Positions 16,216 through 26,554 of a stretch of DNA of 64,000 nt are shown here, one piece after another; the first letter of the stretch is position 1; each line of letters begins with the position of its first letter. The stretch lies in the NCBI GenBank assembly GCA_944383455.1, contig CALWPP010000004.1, positions 1 to 64,000 on the forward strand, given 5' to 3'. Under the pieces are notes generated by a model that was not told the origin of the DNA, ran no database searches, and saw only the letters and a program-made list of their open reading frames with translations. The DNA is from an uncultured Peptostreptococcaceae bacterium (GTDB taxonomy: Bacteria > Bacillota > Clostridia > Peptostreptococcales > Peptostreptococcaceae). The translations under genes and the position numbers were made by a program.

Positions 16216-18818
16216 GATTTTTTCGCCTTAATTTGAAGATTATAAAGTTCATTTATCATCTGAAGTGGAGTCATATTCATAAGGTCTAGATTTAAAATTT
16301 CTTCTTTTAAAGTATTATCACTTATATTAAAACTAATCTGAGAAACTTCATCATAACTACATTCACTTTCACATACTAACTCATAGTTAGATAGTATTTT
16401 ATTCTCTTTTTCGTGATTTTTTTCTAAGTCAATTAGTATTTCGTTTGCTCTATTTATTAATTCCTTTGGTAGTTTTGCAAGCTTTGCAACATGTATACCA
16501 TAACTTTTATTAGCTGGTCCTTCTATTATTTTTCTTAAAAATATTATATTATCATTATCCTCATCTACTTTTACTGAATAATTTTTAACTCCTGAAAAAT
16601 TTTCTTCTAGACTTGTTAATTCGTGGTAATGAGTTGCAAATAAAGTTTTACATTTTATATTTTTTTCTATATATTCGACTATAGACCACGCAAGAGAAAT
16701 TCCATCATAAGTACTAGTGCCACGACCAACTTCATCAAGTATAACTAAACTTTTTTCAGTTGCATTTTCTAAAATTAAACTAACTTCACTCATCTCAACC
16801 ATAAAAGTTGATTGACCATTTACCAAATCATCACTAGCTCCAACTCTTGTAAAAATCCTATCTAAAACTGGAATACTTGCACTTTCACAAGGAACAAAAC
16901 ACCCTATATGTGCCATTAAACAAATAAGTGCAGTTTGCCTCATATAAGTTGATTTACCTGCCATATTTGGTCCTGTTATTATGTTTATAAAGTTTTTATT
17001 ATTATCTAAATAAGTATCATTTGATATAAAGTTTTCTTCCCCAATTATATTTTCAATAACTGGATGTCTCCCATTTTTTATATCTATTATATTATTAGTA
17101 TTTATTATTGGTTTTACATAATTGTTTTCATAAGAAACTGTAGCAAGTGAAACAAAAACATCAATATTTGCAATTATTTTAGATACTTTTTGTAGTTTTT
17201 CTATATTTTTATAAATCTCATTTCTAACTCCAACAAAAAGATTATATTCTAAAGTCTTTATTTTTTCTTCTGCATTTAAAATTTTATCTTCTATTTCTTT
17301 AAGCTTTGGTGTTATAAATCTTTCTGCATTACTTAAAGTTTGCTTTCTTATATAAGTTTCATCTAAATTTACTGATAATAAATTTGATTTTGTTATTTCT
17401 ATATAATATCCAAAAACCTTATTAAACCCTATTTTCAAACTTTTTACTCCAGTTTTTTCTCTTTCTTCATTTTCAATTTCTTTTATCAAAAATGCACCAT
17501 TTTCTGATATATCTCGAAGATTTTCTAACTCTTTGTTAAAACTAGATTTTATAATATTACCGTCTTTTATAGAAATAGATGGTTCTTCCAAAATAGAATC
17601 GTCTATTAAGTTATAAAGTTCTTTTAAATCTTCCATTTTATTTATATATGATTTTAAAATTTTTGCATCAGAAGAATTTATAAGTGATTTTAAAATAGGA
17701 AGCTTTTCCAAAGAGTACTTTAGATTAATCATTTCTTTTGGTGTAACTTTTTCAAAGGCTATTTTACCACAAATTCTTTCAATATCATAAATACTTTTTA
17801 GAGTTTCTATTAAATCACATCTTAATATATAATCACTATTTATTTCCTCGATAACATCAAGCCTTTTTTGAATTTTTTCTTTATTTATTAAAGGCTCTTC
17901 TACATATTTTCTAATAAGCCTCGCTCCCATTGATGTTTGAGTTTTATCAAGTACACTAAGAAGTGAGCCTTTTTTATTATTTCCTCTTATTGTTGATGTT
18001 AATTCTAGGTTTACTCTTGTAAACATATCTAAAACCATATATTCACTACTATTGTATATTTTTATACTATTTATATTTTGAGTTATCTGCTTTTGAGTAG
18101 TATAAACATAATTTAGTAAAATAGATAAGCTTATCTTTATATTTTCATCTATCTTTATTTTTTCTAGATAAGATTTACTAAAATATTTATATAATATATC
18201 CTCATTCAAGTATTTTTCATCAAAATTCTTATTTATATAAATTCTATTAAGAATTGATATATTCTCTAAATTCTTATAAAAACTTACTTCGTTAACTAAA
18301 ATCTCACTAGGATTTATTTTTGCTATTTCTTCGATTAATTTATCTTTTTTTAATTTTGTTGAGTTTATCTCACCAGTGCTTATATCAACAAATGAAATAT
18401 AAGCTTCTATACCTTGTATATATATTGACATCAAATAATTGTTTTTTTTATTATCAAGTACATTTCCATCAAGTAAAGTTCCTGGAGTTACAACTTGTAC
18501 TACTTCTCTTTCAACAAGTCCTTTTGTGGTTTGAGGGTCACTCATTTGCTCTGCTATTGCAACCTTAAACCCATTTTCAACGAGTTTTGAAATATAACTA
18601 TTCGCACTATGAAAAGGAACTCCACACATAGGAGCTTTCTCATCAAGACCACAAGATTTTTTAGTAAGTGCAATTTCTAAAACTTTTGATGCAACTATTG
18701 CATCATCAAAAAACATTTCATAAAAGTCACCTAATCTAAAAAAAAGTATACAATCTTTATACTTTTCTTTAGTTTCAATATATTGTCTCATCATAGGTGT
18801 TAGCTTATTTATATCCAA
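16212..18818 (-). CDS. mutS: DNA mismatch repair protein MutS
   Basis: Protein of 868 residues. Mismatch-binding domain I with FYEMFFDDA (Phe-X-Glu near residue 32), clamp and lever domains, then the ATPase with Walker A GPNMAGKST near residue 620, STFMVEMSEV, the Walker B LVILDEVGRGTSTYDG and ATHYHEL. The start ATG at 18818 follows GGAGATG. First gene of mutS-mutL-miaA-hfq. The 178 bp upstream presumably carry the operon promoter. Confidence 0.97.
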   Translation of the reverse strand: MDINKLTPMMRQYIETKEKYKDCILFFRLGDFYEMFFDDAIVASKVLEIALTKKSCGLDEKAPMCGVPFHSANSYISKLVENGFKVAIAEQMSDPQTTKGLVEREVVQVVTPGTLLDGNVLDNKKNNYLMSIYIQGIEAYISFVDISTGEINSTKLKKDKLIEEIAKINPSEILVNEVSFYKNLENISILNRIYINKNFDEKYLNEDILYKYFSKSYLEKIKIDENIKISLSILLNYVYTTQKQITQNINSIKIYNSSEYMVLDMFTRVNLELTSTIRGNNKKGSLLSVLDKTQTSMGARLIRKYVEEPLINKEKIQKRLDVIEEINSDYILRCDLIETLKSIYDIERICGKIAFEKVTPKEMINLKYSLEKLPILKSLINSSDAKILKSYINKMEDLKELYNLIDDSILEEPSISIKDGNIIKSSFNKELENLRDISENGAFLIKEIENEEREKTGVKSLKIGFNKVFGYYIEITKSNLLSVNLDETYIRKQTLSNAERFITPKLKEIEDKILNAEEKIKTLEYNLFVGVRNEIYKNIEKLQKVSKIIANIDVFVSLATVSYENNYVKPIINTNNIIDIKNGRHPVIENIIGEENFISNDTYLDNNKNFINIITGPNMAGKSTYMRQTALICLMAHIGCFVPCESASIPVLDRIFTRVGASDDLVNGQSTFMVEMSEVSLILENATEKSLVILDEVGRGTSTYDGISLAWSIVEYIEKNIKCKTLFATHYHELTSLEENFSGVKNYSVKVDEDNDNIIFLRKIIEGPANKSYGIHVAKLAKLPKELINRANEILIDLEKNHEKENKILSNYELVCESECSYDEVSQISFNISDNTLKEEILNLDLMNMTPLQMINELYNLQIKAKKS

Positions 18819-18965
18819 ATTATCATCTCCTTCTACTTTAAAATTTATAATATATTTTTCTTAAACAATTTATTTATTGATATTTTTATTATACATATAA
18901 AATTTATATTTCTATTAAAAATTAGCTAAAACTAAATTTAACAGTCTTAAAACAATTATAACAAA

Positions 18966-18992
18966 AAAACTCTCTGCTTAACAGAGAGTTTT
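18966..18992 (-). terminator. terminator downstream of miaB
   Basis: AAAACTCTCTG/CAGAGAGTTTT with 5-base loop, placed 5 bases after the miaB stop codon. Confidence 0.8.
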
Positions 18993-18996
18993 AACA

Positions 18997-20427
18997 TTAT
19001 ACTAATTCACCTTGAAGTGAGAAAGATTTTGGATTAGTTATTTTAACATTAACTAACTTACCTACAATTTCATCACTTCCACCAGTAAAGTTTACTAATT
19101 TATTTTGTCTTGTCCTTCCAGTTAAAAGATTTTCATCAGTTTTACTTCTTCCCTCAACTAAAACCTCGACAATTTTATCTTTATAACTTTCACTTATTTT
19201 TGCAATTTCTTCATTAACCGCATTTAAAACTCTATTAAATCTTTCGTGTTTTATATCTTCTGGAATTTGATTTTCCATATTGGCTGCTGGAGTTCCTTTT
19301 CTTTTTGAATAAATAAATGTAAATGCAGTATCATATTTTACTTTTCTAACAACATCAATTGTATCTAAAACATCTTCTTCAGTTTCTCCAGGAAAACCTA
19401 TCATTAAATCTGTTGAAAACGCAATATCAGGTATTTCACGTCTAGCTTTTTCTATTATTTCTAAGTAATATTCTTTAGAATAATGTCTATTCATTTTTTT
19501 AAGAAGACTTGTACTTCCACATTGAACTGGTAAATGTAAATACTCACAAACTTTATCACAATCTCTCATTGCATAAATTACTTCATCAGAAATATCTTTA
19601 GGATGTGAAGTCATAAATCTAATTCTATAAAGACCTTCTATTTCATTAACTTTTCTTAAAAGCTCAGCAAATGTAACTGGATTTTCTAATGTTTTTCCAT
19701 AAGAGTCTACATTTTGCCCAAGAAGAGTAACTTCTTTTGTACCATTTTTAACAAGTTCTTTTATTTCATTTAATATATCATCTACTTCTCTACTTCTTTC
19801 ACGACCTCTAGTATATGGAACTATACAATAAGTACAGAAGTTATTGCAACCATACATTATATTAACGAATGCTTTAAGTTCAAATTTTCTATTACTTTTA
19901 AGACCTTCAACAACTTCACCATCAACATCCCAAACATCAACAATCATAGAATCAGAGTCCATAGAATTCATTAAAAGCTCTGGAAACTTATAAATATTAT
20001 GAGTTCCAAAAACTAAATCAACGTGCTTATATTTAGATTTTAATTCATCAACAACATGGGGTTGTTGCATCATACATCCACAAACAGCTATCTTTAAATC
20101 TGGGTTTTTTCTTTTTTGATTCTTAAGTGCACCTAAATTTCCATAAACTTTAAGTTCTGCATTTTCTCTTACTGCACAAGTATTATAAATTATTAAATCA
20201 CATTCTTCCTGAAATACACTTTTTTCATATCCCATTTCTTCAATCATAGCACATAATTTTTCCGAATCGTGCTCATTCATTTGACATCCAAAAGTTTGAA
20301 TAGTATACTTCGGTTTTTGATTATGTATAGCATAAAATCTAGTATTTTTTTCATTTATTGCTTCTATAAATCTATCTTGTTCTTGTATTTTCTCAATAGG
20401 AACTTGTACTTGTTTTCTTTTACTCAT
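18997..20427 (-). CDS. miaB: tRNA-2-methylthio-N6-dimethylallyladenosine synthase MiaB
   Basis: Protein of 476 residues, a radical-SAM methylthiotransferase acting on i6A37 made by MiaA. N-terminal UPF0004 domain with [13 protein letters not shown] and two further cluster cysteines, radical-[11 protein letters not shown] motif (CxxxCxxC) near residue 195, and C-terminal TRAM domain. The N-terminal extension of about 60 residues is usual in clostridia. ATG at 20427 with AGGAGG upstream. Confidence 0.96.
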   Translation of the reverse strand: MSKRKQVQVPIEKIQEQDRFIEAINEKNTRFYAIHNQKPKYTIQTFGCQMNEHDSEKLCAMIEEMGYEKSVFQEECDLIIYNTCAVRENAELKVYGNLGALKNQKRKNPDLKIAVCGCMMQQPHVVDELKSKYKHVDLVFGTHNIYKFPELLMNSMDSDSMIVDVWDVDGEVVEGLKSNRKFELKAFVNIMYGCNNFCTYCIVPYTRGRERSREVDDILNEIKELVKNGTKEVTLLGQNVDSYGKTLENPVTFAELLRKVNEIEGLYRIRFMTSHPKDISDEVIYAMRDCDKVCEYLHLPVQCGSTSLLKKMNRHYSKEYYLEIIEKARREIPDIAFSTDLMIGFPGETEEDVLDTIDVVRKVKYDTAFTFIYSKRKGTPAANMENQIPEDIKHERFNRVLNAVNEEIAKISESYKDKIVEVLVEGRSKTDENLLTGRTRQNKLVNFTGGSDEIVGKLVNVKITNPKSFSLQGELV

Positions 20428-20554
20428 AAATTTTCCTCCTTAGTGTCAGTATTTTTTATTATACCAAATTTAATTACACTTTAAAACATAACTTTTAGTA
20501 TTTATATTCTAAACTTGGAAATAATAGATTATTATAATATTTTGAGGTGGAAAA

Positions 20555-21205
20555 ATGCTTATAATATTTTTTAGAAGTATTATTTTATATATCTTAGTTT
20601 TACTAGCACTTAGAGTTATGGGAAAAGGTGAAATAGCAGAAATGAATTGTTTTGACCTTGTTGTTACACTTTTAATTGCTGATGTTGTTTCTGTATCAAT
20701 AGAAAATAATAGTATACCTATACTATACAGTTTTGCAGCTGTAACGGGCATTACTTTTTTACAAATTAGTATATCTTTCTTAAGTCTTAAAAACAAAAAA
20801 GTTGGTTCACTCTTATCTGGTGGTCCATCAATACTAATAGAAAAAGGTAAAATAAATCAAAAATCTCTTAAAAAAGAAAGAATAACTATTGATGAACTTT
20901 TAGAACAGTTAAGAGTAAATGGTTTTTTTAATATTAGTGACGTAAGTTATGCAATTTTAGAGACTGACGGACAGCTTAGTATACTTCCAAAGCCATCTTA
21001 TAACGATATACCAAAAAAAGAATATAAGCATCTTCCTACATCTTTAATACTAGATGGTGTAATTATGAAAGAAAATTTATCTATGGTTAATAAAAATATG
21101 CATTGGTTAAATGGAGTTTTAAACGCTCATCATATAAAAAGTGTTGATGAAGTTTTATTATTAGTACTTGATGGTTATGATAAGGTATTTATACAAAAAA
21201 AATAG
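20555..21205 (+). CDS. DUF421 (YetF-like) membrane protein
   Basis: Protein of 216 residues with three N-terminal membrane helices (about 3-22, 33-50, 56-78) and the DUF421 motifs LRVMGKGE (the usual RxxGK) and FDLVVTLLIADVVS. The cytoplasmic part has GGPSILIEKGKI and the RITIDELLEQLRVNGFFNISDVSYAILETDGQLS block typical of YetF/YcaP proteins. Members are inner-membrane proteins; in spore formers some influence germination or spore properties, but role here is unknown. Ribosome site GAGGTGG. Followed after 9 bases by its usual partner DUF4363. Confidence 0.87.
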   Translation: MLIIFFRSIILYILVLLALRVMGKGEIAEMNCFDLVVTLLIADVVSVSIENNSIPILYSFAAVTGITFLQISISFLSLKNKKVGSLLSGGPSILIEKGKINQKSLKKERITIDELLEQLRVNGFFNISDVSYAILETDGQLSILPKPSYNDIPKKEYKHLPTSLILDGVIMKENLSMVNKNMHWLNGVLNAHHIKSVDEVLLLVLDGYDKVFIQKK

Positions 21206-21214
21206 GAGATAAAA

Positions 21215-21595
21215 ATGAAATCATTTGTAGTAATTTTAGTTTGGACATTTATATTTTTATCATTTGGAATATATCTTGAAAAGGAAATAGAAGAATTTAC
21301 AGACAAATATACATTAAAAATCGATAATATTGAAAAAGAAATAATTAACGATAATTTTGAAAAAGCTGATAAATTAACGGAAAGCTTTTTAAAAGAATGG
21401 AAAAAAGATAGTAAGATTTTATATATGATTCTTAACAACGAATACTTCGACAGCGTACACGGATTTACTCATATATTAAAAGATAGTATATATACAAAGG
21501 ATAAAACAATATCCCTAGAGTACATAGAAAAAATTAAAATGAATATAAATAATATAATACAATACGAACAATTAGATTTAACTCATATACTATGA
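21215..21595 (+). CDS. DUF4363 family protein
   Basis: Protein of 126 residues with one N-terminal membrane anchor (about 4-20) and a helical, charged remainder, matching DUF4363 proteins that commonly follow DUF421 genes in Clostridia. The pair likely forms a complex across the membrane (inference). Ribosome site AGGAG 6 bases before ATG. Confidence 0.75.
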   Translation: MKSFVVILVWTFIFLSFGIYLEKEIEEFTDKYTLKIDNIEKEIINDNFEKADKLTESFLKEWKKDSKILYMILNNEYFDSVHGFTHILKDSIYTKDKTISLEYIEKIKMNINNIIQYEQLDLTHIL

Positions 21596-21621
21596 ATAAG
21601 ATTTGTCTTATTCATAGTATA
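21586..21621. terminator. bidirectional terminator between DUF4363 and truA
   Basis: 16-bp inverted repeat (TATACTATGAATAAGA and complement) with 4-base loop; it covers both stop codons of the convergent genes. Confidence 0.8.
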
Positions 21622-22345
21622 CATTATAAAGATAAAGTCCTTTTGATGGGGCTGTATCTGATGCTTTTTTTCTATCTCTACTTTCTAAAATTTCAACTAA
21701 ATAATTATAATCTATTTTTCCAAGACCTACATCAATTAAACAACCAACAATTATTCTAACCATATTATATAAAAATCCATCAGCTTTAATAAAAATATTA
21801 ATATTTCCACTACTTTCATCTATTTTTATAGAGGTTATAGTTCTAATATAAGATTTTTTCTTACTCTTTGAAGATGCAAAACTTGTAAAGTCATGTGTCC
21901 CTATTAGTATTTCACTAGCCTTTTTCATTTCATAAATATCTAGCTTTTTAGCAATAAAAAGCTCATATTTTCTCATAAATGGATTGTATTCTTTATTATT
22001 TATTTTATAAAGATAAACTTTCTTAACTGCATTATATCTACTGTGAAACCTTTCATTAACTTCAATAACTTCTTTAACAAAAATGTCTTCAGGAAGATAC
22101 TCATATAAATATTTTTTTATTTTTTCTACACTAAAACTACAGTTTGTTTTAAAGTTTGCAACTTGATTTATTGCATGAACTCCCATGTCAGTTCTTCCAG
22201 ATGCCATTATCTCAATTTTTTCATCAGTCATTTTACTAAGTACATTTTCTATTTTTCCTTGAATTGTATTATCATTATCTTTTAACCTTTGAAATCCTTT
22301 GTATTTACTTCCATCATAACTTATAACTAACTTTATATTTCTCAT
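21608..22345 (-). CDS. truA: tRNA pseudouridine(38-40) synthase TruA
   Basis: Protein of 245 residues. Catalytic aspartate in ASGRTDMGVHA near residue 53; KVYLYKI and MVRIIVGCLIDVG blocks match the family. It modifies U38-U40 in the anticodon arm. It is the last gene of a tightly packed cluster, 10 bases after a histidine kinase gene. Confidence 0.96.
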   Translation of the reverse strand: MRNIKLVISYDGSKYKGFQRLKDNDNTIQGKIENVLSKMTDEKIEIMASGRTDMGVHAINQVANFKTNCSFSVEKIKKYLYEYLPEDIFVKEVIEVNERFHSRYNAVKKVYLYKINNKEYNPFMRKYELFIAKKLDIYEMKKASEILIGTHDFTSFASSKSKKKSYIRTITSIKIDESSGNINIFIKADGFLYNMVRIIVGCLIDVGLGKIDYNYLVEILESRDRKKASDTAPSKGLYLYNVYYE

Positions 22346-22355
22346 AATCGCCTTT

Positions 22356-23777
22356 CTATCTTTTGTTTTTTAGTGTGAAAGTAATTTCTGTTTTTACCTT
22401 CTTTTCACTTTCTATATTCATACTTCCACCATGTAATTTAACTATTTCATTGCTTATAGCAAGACCTAAACCACTTCCAGATTTATTGTAATCTTCTTGA
22501 AAAAATTTATCTAATACTTTAGTTAAGTTTTCTTTTTCAATACCATCGCCATTATCAATTACTTTTATAGTTGTGTAAATATCGTCTTGATATACAATTA
22601 CTTTTATATACCCACCTTTTTCAGTAAACTTTATTGAGTTTTGGATTAAATTTATAAGAACTTGTCTTAATCTATCTTTATCACCTTGTATTTCTTCAAT
22701 ATTACTTAAAAATTCAACTTTTAAATCTATATCTTTTTCAATAGCTTTTAATTTTAATTGATTAACCACACTATAACAAAGCGTTTTTATATTTAAAATA
22801 TCAAATTTAAGTTTTATTCTATCAGATGATAATCTAGAAAAATCAAGAAGTTCTTCAACTAACTTTATAAGTCTTTCGGTTTCATCTTGAATTATGCCAA
22901 GCCCTAAATCTAGTTCTTCCTTAGTTATTTCATCATATCCTAAAGTTTCACTCCAACCTTTTATTGATGTTAGTGGAGTTCTTAACTCATGAGATATTGA
23001 TGAAATAAACTCTTCTTTTAGTTTTTCGCTTTTATCAATTTCAGATGCCATATAAACAAAAGTATTTGCAAGTTCTCTTATCTCATCATCTCTAGTCCTT
23101 ATATCTTTTATTTTTATACTAAAATTTCCATGAGCAAGTTCATTTGCAAATTCTTTAAGGTCTAGTATAGGATTTATTATAGAATTTGCAAATCTTATAC
23201 TAATTGATATAACTATTAAAAGTATTACTATTGCTGTAATTAAAACCCAGAATATAACACTTAAAATAGCTTTATTTATTTCACTAAGAGATAAAGTATA
23301 CCTTACAACTCCTTCTACTTTGTTGTTTACTTTTATAGGTACTGATATACTCATAACAGATTCTTTTGTATCTTCTATTTTGTAGATGTATGGAATTAAA
23401 TTTTTATCATCTCTTAATGCTCTTTCCACATCTTCATAATTGATTATCTTATTTTCTTTAAATCCATATTGGTCAAGGACTAACCTTTTATCCTTATCTA
23501 TTATTTGTATAGAAAATTTTTTTAATTGCTCATCTATACTTTGTTTTTCTATTATATTTCTAACTTTATATTCAAAACTTACGTTATCAATTCCAGACAA
23601 AGAATTATAAGTTAGTTTTGTATAGTAAGCTTGGTTTTTTAAACTTTGCCTTACATAATCATAATAATAATTATGAACGTAAAATATAAATATACTAACA
23701 AACAAACATATGGTTATTATTATAATTATAAAAAAGTTAGATATTACTCTTTTTCTAAGTCCAGTAAAATTTATCAA
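22356..23777 (-). CDS. sensor histidine kinase (PhoR/ResE-type layout)
   Basis: Protein of 473 residues. Membrane helices at about 12-34 and 170-192 flank a 135-residue extracytoplasmic sensor region. A HAMP linker follows (about 193-245), then HisKA with SSISHELRTP and phospho-acceptor His263, and a HATPase domain with LIQNSIKFTE, DNGDGI and SGSGLGLAI. TTG start at 23777 with AAAGGGA 7 bases upstream. It follows its response regulator by 20 bases and both follow a surface lipoprotein gene, a plausible co-sensor. Confidence 0.9.
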   Translation of the reverse strand: MINFTGLRKRVISNFFIIIIITICLFVSIFIFYVHNYYYDYVRQSLKNQAYYTKLTYNSLSGIDNVSFEYKVRNIIEKQSIDEQLKKFSIQIIDKDKRLVLDQYGFKENKIINYEDVERALRDDKNLIPYIYKIEDTKESVMSISVPIKVNNKVEGVVRYTLSLSEINKAILSVIFWVLITAIVILLIVISISIRFANSIINPILDLKEFANELAHGNFSIKIKDIRTRDDEIRELANTFVYMASEIDKSEKLKEEFISSISHELRTPLTSIKGWSETLGYDEITKEELDLGLGIIQDETERLIKLVEELLDFSRLSSDRIKLKFDILNIKTLCYSVVNQLKLKAIEKDIDLKVEFLSNIEEIQGDKDRLRQVLINLIQNSIKFTEKGGYIKVIVYQDDIYTTIKVIDNGDGIEKENLTKVLDKFFQEDYNKSGSGLGLAISNEIVKLHGGSMNIESEKKVKTEITFTLKNKR

Positions 23778-23797
23778 TAAAATTCCCTTTCTTTAAG

Positions 23798-24496
23798 TTA
23801 ATTTATATCTTGCTTAAAACAATATCCATACCCCCAAACAGTCTTAATATATTCTGGTTTTGATGGGTCATCTTCTATTTTATTTCTTATTCTTCTAATA
23901 TTAACATCAACTATTTTAAAATCATATAAAGTATTATTTCCCCATACTTTATCAAGAATTTCCTCTCTACTTAATGATTTTTTTGTGTTAGACATTAAAT
24001 ATGTAACTATTGAAAGTTCTGTAGGTGTTAGCTCTATTTCTTTACCATTTTTAAATAATTTTCTTTTATCTAAATCAAGAATAAAAGGTTTTATTTCTAT
24101 CTTATTAGAGTTTACTTCTATATCAACTTTTATTCTTCTAATAAGAGCACTTATTCTAAATAAAAGCTCTTTTATGCTAAATGGCTTTATTATATAATCA
24201 TCAGCACCAGACATAAAACCTTCGATTTTATCTTCTTCTTGAGATTTAGCTGTAAGCATTATAATACCTACGTGTTCAAAGTTTTGTCTTATGTATTTAC
24301 AAATATCAACTCCGCTAATATCAGGAAGCATAACATCTAAAAGTGCTATCTTTATATTTTTTTCATTATTCATTTTGTTTATTGCTTCTTCACCACTACT
24401 TGCTTCTATAACTTCATATCCTTCTCTTTTTAAATTTATAGAAACAAAACTTCTTATTCCAACTTCATCTTCTAAAATAAGTATCTTATCTTTCAT
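23798..24496 (-). CDS. OmpR-family response regulator
   Basis: Protein of 232 residues. Start set at ATG 24496 because GGAGGG lies 7 bases before it; a longer frame would overlap the upstream lipoprotein. Receiver domain with acidic pair 10-11, phospho-acceptor Asp54 (ALLDVMLP), conserved Thr in MLTAKS and Lys in IKPF. Winged-helix output domain about 135-230 with LSREEILDKVWG. Cognate of the kinase at 22356. Confidence 0.92.
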   Translation of the reverse strand: MKDKILILEDEVGIRSFVSINLKREGYEVIEASSGEEAINKMNNEKNIKIALLDVMLPDISGVDICKYIRQNFEHVGIIMLTAKSQEEDKIEGFMSGADDYIIKPFSIKELLFRISALIRRIKVDIEVNSNKIEIKPFILDLDKRKLFKNGKEIELTPTELSIVTYLMSNTKKSLSREEILDKVWGNNTLYDFKIVDVNIRRIRNKIEDDPSKPEYIKTVWGYGYCFKQDIN

Positions 24497-24512
24497 ATAA
24501 TCCCTCCAAATA

Positions 24513-25868
24513 CTAATCAATATAAGAAAAATTTTCTTTAATTGAGTCAACACTTAGTTTTAACTTATCAAATAATTCCAAATCATTAATAATAAGTCTA
24601 AAATAGTTATTATTAGTTTCTCCTATATAATAATTTTCTTTTACTTTTAAATTATTTTTATCCTCACTCTTACCCTTAGTATTTATAATTATAGAAAATA
24701 TATTGCTTGATTTTTCACTATCATCAATATAATTAAATTTAATTATAGTCTCATCTATTCCATTTTCTTCGTCTATATAAATTCTATTGACTAAACAATT
24801 TGGTATTAAAAACTCAAAATTGTAGTTGTAATTATAGTAAGTTTGATTTAAAAAGTTCATATCTGCAAAATTATCAAAAAGTCCATTATAATTATACCAA
24901 AAAACATTAAAAGAAGAACTTGTATTATTTAAATTACCCTTTGTTATAGGAAAGTCAAGTATATTATCTTCATTTATGTCTATTGGCTCTATATAATATG
25001 ATTTTTTAAGTTTTGAATAGTTATCACCAAATATCTCTATTATTTTAGAATCTTTAAACGTAATAATTTGGGTGTTATATCCTAAAGTATTTGTACTTGG
25101 ATAATCTATTATAATAGCATTCATACCCTTATATACTTGTCCTAATTTTATATAAACTCCACTTAAACTTTTTATATTATCAAGTTTTAATGAGCCTTTT
25201 ATATTTATTATATCCTTATAATCTAAAATATTTATAAATATATCTTTATTTACTTTATTTTGATTTAGGATAACTATATCTAAAAAGTTATCATTATCTA
25301 TATCTCCAACCTCAATTTTTAAATCCCTTAATTCTTTTTCTTGGCTCTTTTTTGATAAATCAAGACTATATATTTCTTTGAATGTGTAATTTATTACAGA
25401 GTAAATATACATTTCATATTTTTCATCATTTTTTACAACTAAAACTAATTCATCTATTTTATCATTATTTAAATCATAAAAATTTGCATACCTTAAACCA
25501 TCACCTTTAATATTTATACTAGATATTTTTTCTATAGTTTTTTGTCCACTTTCTACTAATAAATTAACTACTATTTCAGTAAAAGAAATTTCATCATCAG
25601 ATATATTATTCTTTTTTTCAAATACTACTATTTCATTTGTTGAGTCATTATTTATATCAACTTTATTTATTTTACCAACCTCAACACTATTTTCAGGAAG
25701 TATTGCAGTAGTTTCTATTGTTGGTAAAATACTTTTTATTTTGTTGTATAATATATAATTTTCCTCACTATAAATAGGTTTTTCATTTATTAATTGTTCT
25801 GGGGATTTTGGTGTTATAGAACAACCACTATTAAGAAGTACAATAAGTAGTAAAATTAAAAATTTCAA
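24513..25868 (-). CDS. lipoprotein with FG-GAP/VCBS-like repeats next to a two-component system
   Basis: Start set at TTG 25868, which has GGGAGG 7 bases upstream and gives a short, perfect lipoprotein signal (LKFLILLLIVLLNSGC, lipid cysteine near residue 15). A TTG 24 bases upstream lacks a site. The mature part of about 435 residues carries at least four Asp-rich loops of the D-x-N-x-D type (DINNDSTNE, DLNNDKIDE, DIDNDNFLD, DINEDNILD) spaced about 60-100 residues, as in integrin-like FG-GAP beta-propellers that bind calcium. Tightly linked to a downstream response regulator (17 bases) and kinase, so it may be a ligand- or calcium-sensing accessory. Family-specific function unknown. Confidence 0.78.
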   Translation of the reverse strand: MKFLILLLIVLLNSGCSITPKSPEQLINEKPIYSEENYILYNKIKSILPTIETTAILPENSVEVGKINKVDINNDSTNEIVVFEKKNNISDDEISFTEIVVNLLVESGQKTIEKISSINIKGDGLRYANFYDLNNDKIDELVLVVKNDEKYEMYIYSVINYTFKEIYSLDLSKKSQEKELRDLKIEVGDIDNDNFLDIVILNQNKVNKDIFINILDYKDIINIKGSLKLDNIKSLSGVYIKLGQVYKGMNAIIIDYPSTNTLGYNTQIITFKDSKIIEIFGDNYSKLKKSYYIEPIDINEDNILDFPITKGNLNNTSSSFNVFWYNYNGLFDNFADMNFLNQTYYNYNYNFEFLIPNCLVNRIYIDEENGIDETIIKFNYIDDSEKSSNIFSIIINTKGKSEDKNNLKVKENYYIGETNNNYFRLIINDLELFDKLKLSVDSIKENFSYID

Positions 25869-25881
25869 AAAAATCCTCCCT

Positions 25882-26481
25882 CTAAACCTCAAAAAAATCT
25901 ATAAATCTTTTTATACTTTCTTTTTCTTTAGATTTATGTTCATCTGTTAAATTTGCTCTTCCTAATCTATCACAAATAGATAGTAAAGCTATTTCTTTAT
26001 AGTCTATTTCTTCTTTCATTTCATTTGGTGTAAAAAGGTTTGAGTTTAGTTCAAAAAATAATGGTTGCATATGCCATCTAACAAATTTTGATACTTTTTT
26101 ATTAAAATCATAGTCATCACTTATTTTATTTAAAAATTCTATTGCTAATTCTTCTCCATCTATATCATGATTATATGAAGTTATTTTTCCATTTCTTATT
26201 TTAGTTGTAGTTAGTTTGCCTATATCATGAAGTAATGCTCCCCACATAAAAGATTTTTTATCTTTTGAATATTTCTTATACTCACTTGCAATATCAACTA
26301 CTAAAAATACATGTTCTAATACATCACCTTCTGGATGATATTTAGGATTTTGATTTATATTTTTTAGTTTTTTTAACATATCAAAAGGTTTTATATCTAG
26401 CTTATTATTTTTTATAAGTTTTTTTAATTCCATTGATGGTTTTTCACTCTCAAGTAATATTTTATTTATAGTCTCAAACAT
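25882..26481 (-). CDS. HD-domain phosphohydrolase
   Basis: Protein of 199 residues with the HD metal site: HVFLVVD near residue 50, GALLHDIGKL near 85, the histidine of SYNHDIDGE, and WHMQPLFF. The layout is that of tRNA nucleotidyltransferase-like or YqeK-like HD hydrolases acting on nucleotides or phosphate esters. No membrane segment. First gene of the HD / lipoprotein / regulator / kinase / truA cluster; its stop lies 14 bases before the lipoprotein start. Substrate unknown. Confidence 0.82.
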   Translation of the reverse strand: MFETINKILLESEKPSMELKKLIKNNKLDIKPFDMLKKLKNINQNPKYHPEGDVLEHVFLVVDIASEYKKYSKDKKSFMWGALLHDIGKLTTTKIRNGKITSYNHDIDGEELAIEFLNKISDDYDFNKKVSKFVRWHMQPLFFELNSNLFTPNEMKEEIDYKEIALLSICDRLGRANLTDEHKSKEKESIKRFIDFFEV

Positions 26482-26502
26482 TTTTCCTCCTAATTATATC
26501 AA

Positions 26503-26529
26503 AAAATAGAAGCTAAAAGCTTCTATTTT
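26503..26529. terminator. terminator hairpin
   Basis: AAAATAGAAGCT/AGCTTCTATTTT with 3-base loop between the Lys-rich protein gene and the HD gene. Confidence 0.75.
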
Positions 26530-26554
26530 ATTTTAACACTATTTTTAGTATTTA

